Assembly (NCBI RefSeq): GCF_023715225.1
Contig: NZ_JAMBNS010000004.1
Coordinates: 186,001-250,000 of the forward strand
Reading direction: 5' to 3'
Source: Robertmurraya korlensis
GTDB lineage: Bacteria > Bacillota > Bacilli > Bacillales > Cytobacillaceae
Length of the DNA: 64,000 nt
The position numbers and the translations under genes are program-made. Below the pieces are notes generated by a model, which was given only the letters and a program-made list of their open reading frames with translations, did no database searches and had not been told where the DNA came from. Shown here one piece after another: positions 50,913 through 59,693 of the stretch (positions within the stretch are counted from its first letter, which is position 1; every line of letters begins with the position of its first letter).

Positions 50913-51034
50913 GGAATTTTGTTGATTATTAATGTCTCATTTGAAAAGTTGCTTGGGTATATGTTGTAGTCGTTGATAAGAATTCATGAGGATGCAAAGT
51001 CTAACTGTAAAAAAAATTTATGGGAGTGAGCATC

Positions 51035-51454
51035 GTGAAGAAAGTGATAATTGTCCTGTCTATTTTATTATTGTTTACCATTGATAGCTTGGTGCATGCT
51101 AAACCTCCAGAACCAAAGGAGGTTAAGCCGTATGAAGATGATTGGTATGTTACACCAGAAGATATTATTCGAGATATTATTTTTCCAGCTATTGATAAAA
51201 GGGTAATAGAAGAGTATGGAGGAAAAGACGCTTCTGGATTTGGCTGGCAGCAACGGAGGATTGTTAATATTGTTTATAACAACAATCATTCTTATGATAT
51301 TTCCTTAAGAATCCAAGTCCCTGATAGTGAAAATAATCCATTTCAATATACAGAAGACTTCGTTAAAGTAAGAGTATCTCCATCTTGTGATAGTCCTAAG
51401 ATTGGATGTAGTCATGGCTTTAAGGTAGAGGTTTTAGATTATGAACATAAGTAA
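51035..51454 (+). CDS. Secreted DUF3888-like protein
   Basis: The protein has 139 residues from GTG 51035 (GGGAGTGAG upstream). Signal peptide ending V-H-A. Mature part: P-E-D-I-I-R-D-I-I-F-P-A-I-D-K-R-V-I-E-E-Y-G and F-V-K-V-R-V-S-P-S-C, plus two Cys that may pair. The DUF3888-type order of motifs is recognised from memory, so this is moderate. Function unknown; exported. Confidence 0.7.
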   Translation: MKKVIIVLSILLLFTIDSLVHAKPPEPKEVKPYEDDWYVTPEDIIRDIIFPAIDKRVIEEYGGKDASGFGWQQRRIVNIVYNNNHSYDISLRIQVPDSENNPFQYTEDFVKVRVSPSCDSPKIGCSHGFKVEVLDYEHK

Positions 51455-51458
51455 CAGG

Positions 51459-51495
51459 AAATGGTGTTGCCTTTCATTGGTAGCACCATTTTCGA
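51459..51495 (+). terminator. Rho-independent terminator
   Basis: AAATGGTG/CACCATTTT stem with extra inner pairs. Ends the DUF3888-like gene. Confidence 0.7.
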
Positions 51496-51522
51496 AACGA
51501 CCTCCAACTTAAGAAGACATCG

Positions 51523-51774
51523 TCAGTGAATGCTATTATACTCACTTCCAGCTTTAGGTTTCGTAAAAATCTTCCCATTGTTTAACTCACACCAATTGTC
51601 TAACTCATCATACGTTTCCTTGTTTCCGTATTTTGCTATAAAATCATCCTTTGTTTCAAAAACTTCCATAATTCCTTTTTCTATTAATGTGACCATTCGA
51701 AAAGGATTTAGTTCAAAAACCTTAGAGACAGCTATTAATTCACCTATATGAACAATATTAGCTATATTTTCCAT
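51523..51774 (-). CDS. Hypothetical small protein
   Basis: The product has 83 residues with AAAGGAGA 8 nt before the ATG. Contains I-V-H-I-G-E-L-I-A-V-S, a helical acidic middle and C-terminal K-I-F-T-K-P-K. No family recognised. Convergent with the DUF3888-like gene; probably real from the ribosome binding site. Confidence 0.6.
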   Translation of the reverse strand: MENIANIVHIGELIAVSKVFELNPFRMVTLIEKGIMEVFETKDDFIAKYGNKETYDELDNWCELNNGKIFTKPKAGSEYNSIH

Positions 51775-51972
51775 GATTGCATCTCCTTTTAGGTTAAAGA
51801 TTTTGACTTTGGTTTACCTAATTTATTCCGTATAACAAGATGATAATTAAATAATATTGGTATAACTTTAGTAAATTATTCAAGTATTTGTTACGTTTAG
51901 CCATGGAATTTATTAAGGTTTGTGTAATATTTTTACATTTTCCTTGTACTATGAATTAAGGAGGGGAATGAT

Positions 51973-52398
51973 ATGAAGCGCCTTACTAAGTACCTTTTTG
52001 TGACAGTCCTATTTGCGATTATTTTATTCATCGGAGCATTCATTCAGCTGGAAATACAAGAGTACCAACGTTCGAATTATAGGATGGTTCCATTGATGTC
52101 GTTTGTGAGCTTTTTTCCGATACTAATAGGCATGTTTCTTCGTGTACCCGGTTTGATCAGAGATATAAAACAAAACAAGTGCAGGGGAATCGATTGGGTT
52201 AAAGTACTCCTTATGGGTATTCCATCTTTATACATTGCGTTGTACCCATTTTTCTTTTCTATAGGTATACCCGTAACGTTTGTCTTTTTGACTAATCTTC
52301 TCCTTGGAACGAGTTATGTTACGACAACGATTGCTGGAGTTGTATCTGGTTATATTTTGCTAGGAAGTCTCAAAAGGAGTGTTAATTCGAACAAATAA
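51973..52398 (+). CDS. Hypothetical membrane protein
   Basis: The protein has 141 residues with four helices (about 8-26, 41-58, 72-90 and 96-128) and a cytoplasmic R-D-I-K-Q-N-K-C-R-G-I-D-W. Strong GGAGGGG 8 nt before the ATG. No recognised family. Confidence 0.7.
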   Translation: MKRLTKYLFVTVLFAIILFIGAFIQLEIQEYQRSNYRMVPLMSFVSFFPILIGMFLRVPGLIRDIKQNKCRGIDWVKVLLMGIPSLYIALYPFFFSIGIPVTFVFLTNLLLGTSYVTTTIAGVVSGYILLGSLKRSVNSNK

Positions 52399-52445
52399 GT
52401 CTAAATATTCCAATACACAAATCGCTCATCTTAAAAAAGAAAAAA

Positions 52446-52487
52446 CCCGATCAAGTGACTTTAGTAAGTGTCAACTTTATTCGGGTT
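52446..52487 (-). terminator. Terminator after the GGDEF-EAL gene
   Basis: AACCCGA/TCGGGTT stem with internal pairing and a minus-strand T-run. It also lies downstream of the convergent membrane gene. Confidence 0.75.
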
Positions 52488-52493
52488 AATTGT

Positions 52494-54662
52494 TTATTTT
52501 TCACGTAAATAACTGAGAAGCTCGTCCTCACTAAGAGGATAGCTAAAATAGTAGCCTTGAAGCATGTCACACCCGTTATCAGTTAGGAATTTTGCTTGTT
52601 CAGATGTTTCTACACCTTCCCCAATAACCTTTAACCCTAATTTATGCGCCATAAAAATAATCATGGTGGCAATATCTTGATCCTCTTTATTTTGGGAAAT
52701 ATCTTTAATGAAAGAACGGTCGATTTTTAACGTGTTAATAGGAAAAGACCTTAAATAACTAAGGGAGCTGTAACCTGTTCCAAAATCATCAATGGAAATA
52801 GAAACACCGAGAGTCTTTAATTCCTTAAGGATCGCCGTGGTTAGTTGGACGTCTGCTGTCATACTCTCTGTAATTTCGAAATGCAATCTTTCAGGGTTAA
52901 TCCGCTTGTTTCTTATGATGTTAGCTACCATTGACACAAAATTTGGTTGATAAAACTGGCGGATGGATAGATTCACGGCTACGTTGATATGGTGATATCC
53001 TTTTGACGCTAACATCTGCAATTGTCTACAGGCTTCTTCCATAACCCATGTACCAATTGGGATGATCAATCCATTTTCTTCTGCAATAGGAATGAATTTT
53101 GCAGGCGGAATCCAGCCCATGACGGGGTGATTCCAACGCAACAATCCTTCAATTGAAAGGACTTTATTAGACTGTAAATCAATAATTGGTTGGAAATAGA
53201 GTGATAACTGATTTTTATAAAGAACCTTACGCAACTCGTTCTCTATCTTGAGTTGTTCTTCTTGCTCTTTGTCCATATTCATATCATAAAACCGAAATGT
53301 GTTTCTACCATCCTTCTTGGCTTGATACATGGCAACATCGGATTTTCGAATTAACTCACTTTCATGTTGTCCATCCTCTGGATACATACTAATCCCGATA
53401 CTTGGAGTCACAAATATTTCTTTCCCATTGATCTGAAAAGGGGTAGATAAAATATGGAGTATACGATATAAAATTTTCTCTACTTCATTTCTTTTGATAT
53501 TGTCGAGGAGTACGATAAATTCATCTCCTCCTTGTCGTGCAGCTGTATCATGAAGACGGATACTAGATTTAATTCGGTCGGCTACTTCCTTTAATAGGAG
53601 GTCTCCATAGTCATGACCGAGTGTGTCATTGATGACTTTAAATCGGTCCAAATCAATGAATAAAAGTGCTGAGTTTTTATTCTTCCCAAGGGCGTACGAA
53701 GTTTGCAGATCAAACAGTCGGCGATTGGGAAGACCTGTTAATTCATCATGATAGGCCATATAGTTGATTTTTTCTTCTGATTCATAATGTTGGATGGCTA
53801 GACTGGTTAAATATGTAGCCTTTTCAATAACCATCATGTCCATATGGTTGGGTCTTTTTGATTCGTGATAATACACGGCAAATGTTCCTAATGTTCGAGA
53901 ATGATTGTCTAATACTGGATATGACCAACATGCGCGTAAATTATTTTTAAGGGCAATGTTTCTATGTTCATTCCATAGGGAATCTTTTTCTATATCTTCC
54001 ACTATTACGGGTCTTTGACTATAGGCAGCTGTACCGCATGACCCGCTCGCTGGACCCACACCTACTCCGAGATGAATGAAATGGTTATATTCAAGAGGCA
54101 AATTAACGGCTGATCCTTTTTTAAGGATTCCGAGATCATGATCCATTAATAATATCGAACACAGACTTCCAGTCAGTACATCCTCCATTAAAAGTACAAT
54201 GGAATCTAACACGTCCTTAAGCGAGAAGCCTTTAGCCACCATTTCCAACACTTTATTTTGACCGTCTAGAAGTTTTTTCGTTCTCTTTTCTTCTGTAATG
54301 TCCTTTGCATATCCAACCACACCTTTTATTTCGTCATTTCTAATAATCGGTATAGCTGCTACGAAAAGGTTAACAACATGACCATTTTTATGAATAATGG
54401 ACGTCTCAAATCTGGATCTTTCACCGTTTACAGCTGCTCTACTAACATGATGCACGGTGAGAGGCAGATCCTTTTCTCTAATCAAAACTTGAAAGGGTTG
54501 ACCAATCATTTCTTCTTCTGTATAACCAGATATCTCTACAAAGGCATCATTAATAATGGTAAATCTTCCTTCAAGGTCCATACCGTAGCTGGCATCTTGG
54601 TTATGTATAAATAAAGTATTATACACTTCAATGGCAGCCTTACTATCGATTAATTTCTTCAT
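52494..54662 (-). CDS. PAS-GAF-GGDEF-EAL c-di-GMP turnover protein
   Basis: The protein has 722 residues from ATG 54662 (AAAGGATGAG upstream). PAS (~20-125), GAF (~145-285), GGDEF (~300-460) with intact G-G-D-E-F (378-382) and EAL (~475-722) with E-G-L (505-507; the catalytic Glu is present), N-L-S-I-R-Q-F and D-D-F-G-T-G-Y-S-S-L. Soluble; no membrane helix. Both active sites look intact, so it may make and degrade c-di-GMP depending on PAS/GAF signals. Confidence 0.93.
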   Translation of the reverse strand: MKKLIDSKAAIEVYNTLFIHNQDASYGMDLEGRFTIINDAFVEISGYTEEEMIGQPFQVLIREKDLPLTVHHVSRAAVNGERSRFETSIIHKNGHVVNLFVAAIPIIRNDEIKGVVGYAKDITEEKRTKKLLDGQNKVLEMVAKGFSLKDVLDSIVLLMEDVLTGSLCSILLMDHDLGILKKGSAVNLPLEYNHFIHLGVGVGPASGSCGTAAYSQRPVIVEDIEKDSLWNEHRNIALKNNLRACWSYPVLDNHSRTLGTFAVYYHESKRPNHMDMMVIEKATYLTSLAIQHYESEEKINYMAYHDELTGLPNRRLFDLQTSYALGKNKNSALLFIDLDRFKVINDTLGHDYGDLLLKEVADRIKSSIRLHDTAARQGGDEFIVLLDNIKRNEVEKILYRILHILSTPFQINGKEIFVTPSIGISMYPEDGQHESELIRKSDVAMYQAKKDGRNTFRFYDMNMDKEQEEQLKIENELRKVLYKNQLSLYFQPIIDLQSNKVLSIEGLLRWNHPVMGWIPPAKFIPIAEENGLIIPIGTWVMEEACRQLQMLASKGYHHINVAVNLSIRQFYQPNFVSMVANIIRNKRINPERLHFEITESMTADVQLTTAILKELKTLGVSISIDDFGTGYSSLSYLRSFPINTLKIDRSFIKDISQNKEDQDIATMIIFMAHKLGLKVIGEGVETSEQAKFLTDNGCDMLQGYYFSYPLSEDELLSYLREK

Positions 54663-54671
54663 TACTCTCAT

Positions 54672-55330
54672 CCTTTAAATAATCTAAGGCTATTTTACTA
54701 CAATTCCTTTTTCGTAATATAGGGTATGAGTTGACATTGTTGTTATATTATGGAAAAGGGAATGTTGAATGGTTAAGGAGTTAATGAGTATCAATGGAGC
54801 GTTATGTGTATTCGTGTGGAGGCTACTTCAGTCATAAAGTGAAGGTTAGGAGAGTCGAGGGGAAGAACTTTTTAATAGAAAAGAACCAGTATCCAAAGGG
54901 AAGCTGGTTCTTTCATATGTATCTGCCGCATTTGCCGTATAAAGGTATAAGAAAGTTTTAAACCACCACTCCTCAAAGTGGGTGTTCGCAGAAACATTCC
55001 TGCCTGTCCTCCTTGTCTTATAGACGGAGACTTGTCATTCGTGTTTCGATGTTAAACTCCCTATTACAGCTTAAAGGTTAAAACTTTATTATGAATACGA
55101 ACAATGCAGCTGATGTCATTATATTACTATTAATGGTCACCATAATCAATGGTAATCCTTCCCCATACATCCTCAAATTTTCTCTTGAATTCGTGCGAAA
55201 GATCACCCTAAAGTCCTGTATATCAGACTTCAATTAGATACATTTTTTCAACTGGATGATAAAAAGTTACGCCATCTATGGTTCTTTTGTGCTACATTAT
55301 AGGGAAAATACTTTTCTAAGAGGTACACCA
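54672..55330. other. Gene-poor stretch between the two c-di-GMP genes
   Basis: Beyond the small frame at 54794-54961 no gene is seen. It holds the CCACT/AGTGG hairpin (54966-54981), a GTCTTATAGAC palindrome near 55016 and the divergent promoter of the GGEEF gene. No c-di-GMP riboswitch signature was found. Confidence 0.45.
54794..54961 (+). CDS. Possible 55-residue small protein
   Basis: An ATG-started frame of 56 codons is rich in aromatic and basic residues (R-Y-V-Y-S-C-G-G-Y-F, S-W-F-F-H-M-Y-L-P-H-L). AAGGAG lies 13 nt upstream, farther than usual. A terminator-like hairpin (54881-54889 with 54904-54912) lies inside the frame, so it may be non-coding. No family recognised. Confidence 0.3.
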   Translation: MERYVYSCGGYFSHKVKVRRVEGKNFLIEKNQYPKGSWFFHMYLPHLPYKGIRKF

Positions 55331-56905
55331 GTGAATTCGGAATTAACCGCTTATATCACTCTTATTGCTACATCCAGTGTATTAAATTTATTTCTATTTT
55401 TTTATGTGTTTTTCAATCGTCATAAGTATATGAAAATTGCTAAATTGTTTTTATTTTATACCGCAGCCACTACGATTTATTGTTTGGGTGCTGCCTTTGG
55501 CATGATGGGTACAACCGTAGGACAATTAAAGTTTTGGACGACGATTCAATATGTTGGTATGCCATTTTCTCCGCCTTTGAGCTTATTGTTTACGATGCAG
55601 TTTTTGGGTATGAAAGTTACTAAAAAAAGGGTGATTTCTTTTCTGATCATTCCTTTGATAAGCTTAGTGATGGTGGCGACAAATGATTGGCATCATCTTC
55701 ATTATCGAGTGTTCGAAGTCGATCCAACGCTCGGAGCACCTTATATTCATTTGGAGATTGGTCGCTGGTATGTGGTTCATGGTATTTTTACCTTCTCATG
55801 CTTATTTGCGGGATTTGTTCTCATACTTGCCCATTGGAAGGAAACAGCCAAAACGTATCGTCCTCAATTGATCGCTCTTATGTGCGGACAATTAGTACCG
55901 ATGATCACAGCTTTTGTTTATTTGATCGGATTAACACCTCCAGGGGTGGACCCAGTGCCAATGGTCAGATGGCTGGCGACGCTCTTTTATTTATGGGCCA
56001 TAAGCTCCTCACGCCTATTTACGATTATGCCGATTGCTAAAGATGAGATTTTTAATAGCATTAATGATGGGGTCATGGTGTTGGATGATTCCAATCGATT
56101 AATAGAGTTTAATACAGCATGTAAAAAGATGTTTCCTCAATTAAATAAGTCCATGTTTGGAAACGACCTTGAACAGGTGTGGCATGGGCTGTCGGGAACA
56201 TCGATTCCTTTTAAACTAGACGGAACGGAGCTTCACCAGGAAATCGAGGTTATAACGGATGAGAATTCCAAGAGAATCTATCAAGTACGTACCTCCATGT
56301 TGCAGAATTCGAAAAATCACGAGGGATTATTGATTATTTTTACGGATATAACCGAAGTTAAAAGATTGCAGCTTCAATTGGAGCACCAAGCGTATTATGA
56401 CGAACTCACACAAATCTACAATCGACGTGCGTTTTTTCAGAAAAGCGAACAAGACTTTGAAACAGCCATGAAAGAACAGGTTGATTTTACGGTAATCTTA
56501 ATGGATATTGATTATTTTAAAAAAGTGAATGACACCTTTGGACATCATGTGGGGGATCAATTACTCATTCATGTTGCAAAGGCTTGCCAAATCCAATTAC
56601 AAGAAGGAGACATCTTTGCCCGTTATGGTGGGGAAGAATTTGTCTTTGCACTGAAGGGACGTACAAGCATAGAAGGGGAAGTGTTCGCCAATAACATCCG
56701 GGGCTATATAGAAGCACACCCGCTAGAATCAAATGAAGGAGAGATTCCTGTTACGGTCAGCATGGGAGTGGCTGAAGCAATGAAGGAGACGGGGACGACG
56801 CTTTATCAGCTATTAAATCAAGCGGACAAAGCCTTATATTCGGCGAAAGAGAAAGGGCGAAATCGGGTTCAGCTGTATTTAGAACACTCGCTTGTGCGAA
56901 ATTGA
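55331..56905 (+). CDS. 7TM-PAS-GGDEF diguanylate cyclase
   Basis: The protein has 524 residues from GTG 55331 (AAGAGGT 6 nt upstream); the longer frame's extra N-terminus is unlikely. HisKA_7TM-type sensor (~1-235, seven helices), PAS (~240-345) and GGDEF (~350-515) with G-G-E-E-F active site and R-Y-G preceding; no EAL. Predicted membrane diguanylate cyclase making c-di-GMP. Divergent partner of the PAS-GAF-GGDEF-EAL gene, suggesting a local signalling pair. Confidence 0.9.
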   Translation: MNSELTAYITLIATSSVLNLFLFFYVFFNRHKYMKIAKLFLFYTAATTIYCLGAAFGMMGTTVGQLKFWTTIQYVGMPFSPPLSLLFTMQFLGMKVTKKRVISFLIIPLISLVMVATNDWHHLHYRVFEVDPTLGAPYIHLEIGRWYVVHGIFTFSCLFAGFVLILAHWKETAKTYRPQLIALMCGQLVPMITAFVYLIGLTPPGVDPVPMVRWLATLFYLWAISSSRLFTIMPIAKDEIFNSINDGVMVLDDSNRLIEFNTACKKMFPQLNKSMFGNDLEQVWHGLSGTSIPFKLDGTELHQEIEVITDENSKRIYQVRTSMLQNSKNHEGLLIIFTDITEVKRLQLQLEHQAYYDELTQIYNRRAFFQKSEQDFETAMKEQVDFTVILMDIDYFKKVNDTFGHHVGDQLLIHVAKACQIQLQEGDIFARYGGEEFVFALKGRTSIEGEVFANNIRGYIEAHPLESNEGEIPVTVSMGVAEAMKETGTTLYQLLNQADKALYSAKEKGRNRVQLYLEHSLVRN

Positions 56906-56950
56906 GCATTAGAAAAAGAAACTACATTGAAGACATATAGCTAGTAGAGG

Positions 56951-56986
56951 AAGGCTAGGTGAATATATTCACCTGGCCTTTTTCTT
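56951..56986 (+). terminator. Rho-independent terminator
   Basis: A long stem (AAGGC...GGCCTT with one mismatch) is followed by T5. Ends the cyclase gene. Confidence 0.85.
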
Positions 56987-57044
56987 TTATGTTAAAATAT
57001 TCCTATCAACCAAAATGATCCTTCTATTGAAAAGAGGTGAGGGG

Positions 57045-57434
57045 ATGAACAACATTATTTTGTTCGATGGAGAATGTAACTTTTGTGATCATAGCGTTCA
57101 ATTCATCATCAAAAGAGATCAAAATGCCGTATACAAATTCACCTCGCTACAAAGTGAAATAGGGCAAGAAATCAAAAGAAGGTACCAAGTGCCGGAACAT
57201 ATCGATAGCATAATCTTAGTAAAAGACGATAAGTGTTACTTTAAGTCTGCAGCAGCTCTTCAGATCAGCAAGCACTTATCAGGCGGTTGGAAGCTCTTAT
57301 ACATACTTTCCATCATACCAAAACCCGTACGTGACACTTTCTACGATCTCCTTGCCAAGAATAGATACAAATGGTTCGGAAAAAAGGATCGTTGCATGCT
57401 ACCGACACCAGAGATAAGAAAACGCTTTTTATAG
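57045..57434 (+). CDS. DCC-family thiol-disulfide oxidoreductase-like protein (YuxK-like)
   Basis: The protein has 129 residues from ATG 57045 (GAGGTGAGG upstream). The DCC motif F-D-G-E-C-N-F-C-D (Cys11 and Cys14) and K-S-A-A-A are diagnostic of DUF393. A thioredoxin-like redox role is proposed for the family but not proven. Followed 15 bp later by the TIGR01777 gene; likely co-transcribed. Confidence 0.9.
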   Translation: MNNIILFDGECNFCDHSVQFIIKRDQNAVYKFTSLQSEIGQEIKRRYQVPEHIDSIILVKDDKCYFKSAAALQISKHLSGGWKLLYILSIIPKPVRDTFYDLLAKNRYKWFGKKDRCMLPTPEIRKRFL

Positions 57435-57449
57435 AGAGGGAGAGGGCCT

Positions 57450-58334
57450 ATGAAAAAAGTGGTGATAGCCGGGGGAACTGGTTTTATTGGCGAATACTTT
57501 CAAAAGAAATTCAAAGACCAAGGATACGAAGTGAAGGTTATCTCGAGGCAAAAACAGCATATTTCATGGGAAGACAAGGAAGACATTGTGGAAGCTCTAG
57601 AGGATGCTGAACTTTTAATTAACCTTGCAGGTAAATCAGTCAATTGCCGATACAACACGGTAAACAGGAATGAGATCATGAACTCAAGGGTGAAGACTAC
57701 AACGATTCTTGGAGAATCAATACAAGCGTGTACCAATCCACCTAAGACATGGGTAAACTCCAGTACAGCAACGATTTATCGACACGCAGAAGACCGTCCG
57801 ATGACGGAAGAAAACGGAGAAAAGGGTTCAGGTTTCTCGGTAGATGTTGCAACCACTTGGGAGAAAACGTTCTTCTCCTTTGACCTTCAGAACACACGAC
57901 AAGTTGCCCTACGTATAGCCATCGTGTTAGGGAAAGACGGTGGAGTCATGACTCCTTACAGAAATTTAGTGAGGTGTGGTCTAGGAGGACACCAGGGGAA
58001 CGGAAAGCAAAAGTTCAGTTGGATTCACGTTGAAGACTTATTCCAAATTGTCTTATTTATAAAAGATAGAGAAGATCTAAGCGGGGTGTTCAATTGCTCA
58101 TCCCCAGCCCCTGTTAGCAATGACGAGTTCATGAATACCCTTAGAAAGACCATGGCAGTCCCGTTTGGATTACCTAGTCCAAAATGGATGTTAGAAATTG
58201 GTTCCATCCTCATCAAAACCGAAACAGAATTAGTGTTAAAAAGCCGTTGGGTGCTTCCTGAGCGATTACAAAGTGAAGGCTATACATTTGTCTACCCAAC
58301 CCTTGATAGGACTTTACAGGATATTTTGAACTAA
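57450..58334 (+). CDS. TIGR01777 epimerase (extended SDR)
   Basis: The protein has 294 residues. N-terminal Rossmann motif G-G-T-G-F-I-G (8-14), Asn-Leu-Ala-Gly segment (I-N-L-A-G-K-S-V), S-S-T-A-T-I-Y-R and W-I-H-V-E-D-L mark the TIGR01777/YfcH family. NAD(P)-binding sugar-epimerase-like enzyme of unknown substrate. Operon with the DCC gene. Confidence 0.92.
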   Translation: MKKVVIAGGTGFIGEYFQKKFKDQGYEVKVISRQKQHISWEDKEDIVEALEDAELLINLAGKSVNCRYNTVNRNEIMNSRVKTTTILGESIQACTNPPKTWVNSSTATIYRHAEDRPMTEENGEKGSGFSVDVATTWEKTFFSFDLQNTRQVALRIAIVLGKDGGVMTPYRNLVRCGLGGHQGNGKQKFSWIHVEDLFQIVLFIKDREDLSGVFNCSSPAPVSNDEFMNTLRKTMAVPFGLPSPKWMLEIGSILIKTETELVLKSRWVLPERLQSEGYTFVYPTLDRTLQDILN

Positions 58335-58359
58335 GGGTAAGTAAAGAGGAGTCGATTCC

Positions 58360-58404
58360 ATGAGTAAAGGTTCCACACTATCATCCACCATAGGTGAGGC
58401 ATGA
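58360..58404 (+). CDS. Candidate 14-codon leader ORF
   Basis: ATG 58360 with AGAGGAG 9 nt upstream encodes M-S-K-G-S-T-L-S-S-T-I-G-E-A and ends TGA at 58402-58404, overlapping the next ATG as ATGA. The better ribosome binding site is on this mini-ORF, so it may serve to deliver ribosomes to the next one. Confidence 0.4.
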   Translation: MSKGSTLSSTIGEA

Positions 58405-58526
58405 AAAATTTACTGATTATCGCTTTAGTAATATTGGCTAGCATCGGACTCGGTAGTTGGTTTCTCACTTCTGATTTTGAAATCGGTACATTCGACGCTA
58501 GATTGGGTGAAATAATGCTAGATTAA
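58401..58526 (+). CDS. Small single-pass membrane peptide
   Basis: The product has 41 residues. One hydrophobic helix (~3-21) is followed by an acidic tail. Its own Shine-Dalgarno (GGTGAGG) is only one base from the ATG, so efficient translation may depend on coupling to the upstream mini-ORF. No family recognised. Confidence 0.5.
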   Translation: MKNLLIIALVILASIGLGSWFLTSDFEIGTFDARLGEIMLD

Positions 58527-58571
58527 TAAAATAACTACCTGAAAAGGTGTCATTAGCATCGGATAAATATA

Positions 58572-58630
58572 AAACAAGTCTATAAGAAGTGGATTTCACA
58601 ACTGAAATCGCACGGCTTTTAGACTTGTTT
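58572..58630. terminator. Bidirectional terminator
   Basis: An 11-bp outer stem (AAACAAGTCTA, 58572-58582, with TAGACTTGTTT, 58620-58630) surrounds an inner GATTTC/GAAATC hairpin. It separates the epimerase region from the convergent LysR gene. Confidence 0.75.
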
Positions 58631-58634
58631 ACTA

Positions 58635-59561
58635 TTAATTGATTAGTTCTGCTATATTATTTCCCAATGACATTATTTTTTTCGTTTCCGTAGTCGAATG
58701 TAAAACCAGTTCAACAAATGCTTCTACTGCCGGAGAGAGCCATTTTTTCTTTTTTATCAGCATATGAGAATAAATAGGATCGAACTTTTCGTTATGACTA
58801 ACCATTTTTAGTTTTCCACTATCTATTTCTTCTTTGACCGTAATGTAAGGTAATACGGCAAACCCGATTCCACTCATAACAATCTTTTTGATTGCTTCTA
58901 TACTCCATAACTCCATTGTTTGAAAGTTATACAGATTCTGCGTTAAAAGATAGGTTTCAAACATGGTTCGATAACTACACCCTTCTTCATTGGTGATAAA
59001 AAAATGGGTCGTGTTCTTTTTTTTATATTCGTCAAAATGATCTGGACCATCCGTACTAGTCACAAGGACGATTTTTTCCTCAGATAATAAATAATGCAAG
59101 CATTTTTCTGGCTCTATTTCTGGATAGACCATGAAAGCAACATCTGCTCGTCCACTAATTAAGTCAATTTGGTTTTGCCCGCATGTGCCATTACTAAGTA
59201 TGATTTTGACACGAGGATATTTTAAGGAGAATTCCCTAATGATGGGACCTAATCTAGAGATAGTCAAAGACTCTGGTGCAGCTACTTTTATTACTCCTTT
59301 AATCTCTTGTGTACTTCGCATGTTTTTTATCTGTTCATGAGTAGCAAGTAAATCTTCAGCTAGAGGTATTAGCTCTCTACCAATGTGAGTAAGCTGTAAT
59401 TTCCTTTTTACATAAGTAAACAGTTCTCCGCCAATTTCGTTTTCAAGCGCCTGTATATGAGATGTAATCGTGGATTGAGTATAACCTAACTTCGAAGCAG
59501 CTCTTGTATAACTTCCTATTTCTACAATGGTCATAAACGTGATTAAATGCCTAATTTCCAT
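58635..59561 (-). CDS. LysR-family transcriptional regulator
   Basis: The protein has 308 residues from ATG 59561 (GAGGAG upstream). N-terminal winged HTH (I-R-H-L-I-T-F ... Y-T-R-A-A-S-K-L-G-Y-T-Q-S-T-I-T-S-H-I-Q-A-L-E ~1-60); C-terminal periplasmic-binding-like effector domain (~90-295). Divergent from the LysE exporter gene, with an ATC-N9-GAT site between them. Probably activates the exporter in response to a metabolite. Confidence 0.92.
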   Translation of the reverse strand: MEIRHLITFMTIVEIGSYTRAASKLGYTQSTITSHIQALENEIGGELFTYVKRKLQLTHIGRELIPLAEDLLATHEQIKNMRSTQEIKGVIKVAAPESLTISRLGPIIREFSLKYPRVKIILSNGTCGQNQIDLISGRADVAFMVYPEIEPEKCLHYLLSEEKIVLVTSTDGPDHFDEYKKKNTTHFFITNEEGCSYRTMFETYLLTQNLYNFQTMELWSIEAIKKIVMSGIGFAVLPYITVKEEIDSGKLKMVSHNEKFDPIYSHMLIKKKKWLSPAVEAFVELVLHSTTETKKIMSLGNNIAELIN

Positions 59562-59584
59562 ATCGGTACTCCTCAAGTGAAGGT

Positions 59585-59605
59585 ATTATCGAAAAAAATG
59601 ATAAT
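59585..59605. promoter_or_regulatory. LysR-type binding site
   Basis: ATTATC-N9-GATAAT contains the LysR box form ATC-N9-GAT (T-N11-A), 59588-59602. It is located in the LysR/LysE divergent region, 24 bp from the LysR start. Confidence 0.75.
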
Positions 59606-59693
59606 GAATTTTGCAATTTCAATTTTATTTATCGTTAATATCATCATACAATAAAGGCTGTTCCATAGTAAATTAGTAAATGAAGGTGGGTCT

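Noticed and set aside
54672-55330. c-di-GMP riboswitch between the two c-di-GMP enzymes
   Set aside because: I could not find the conserved GEMM segments (GCAAA..G and the GGTAGCGA-like strand).
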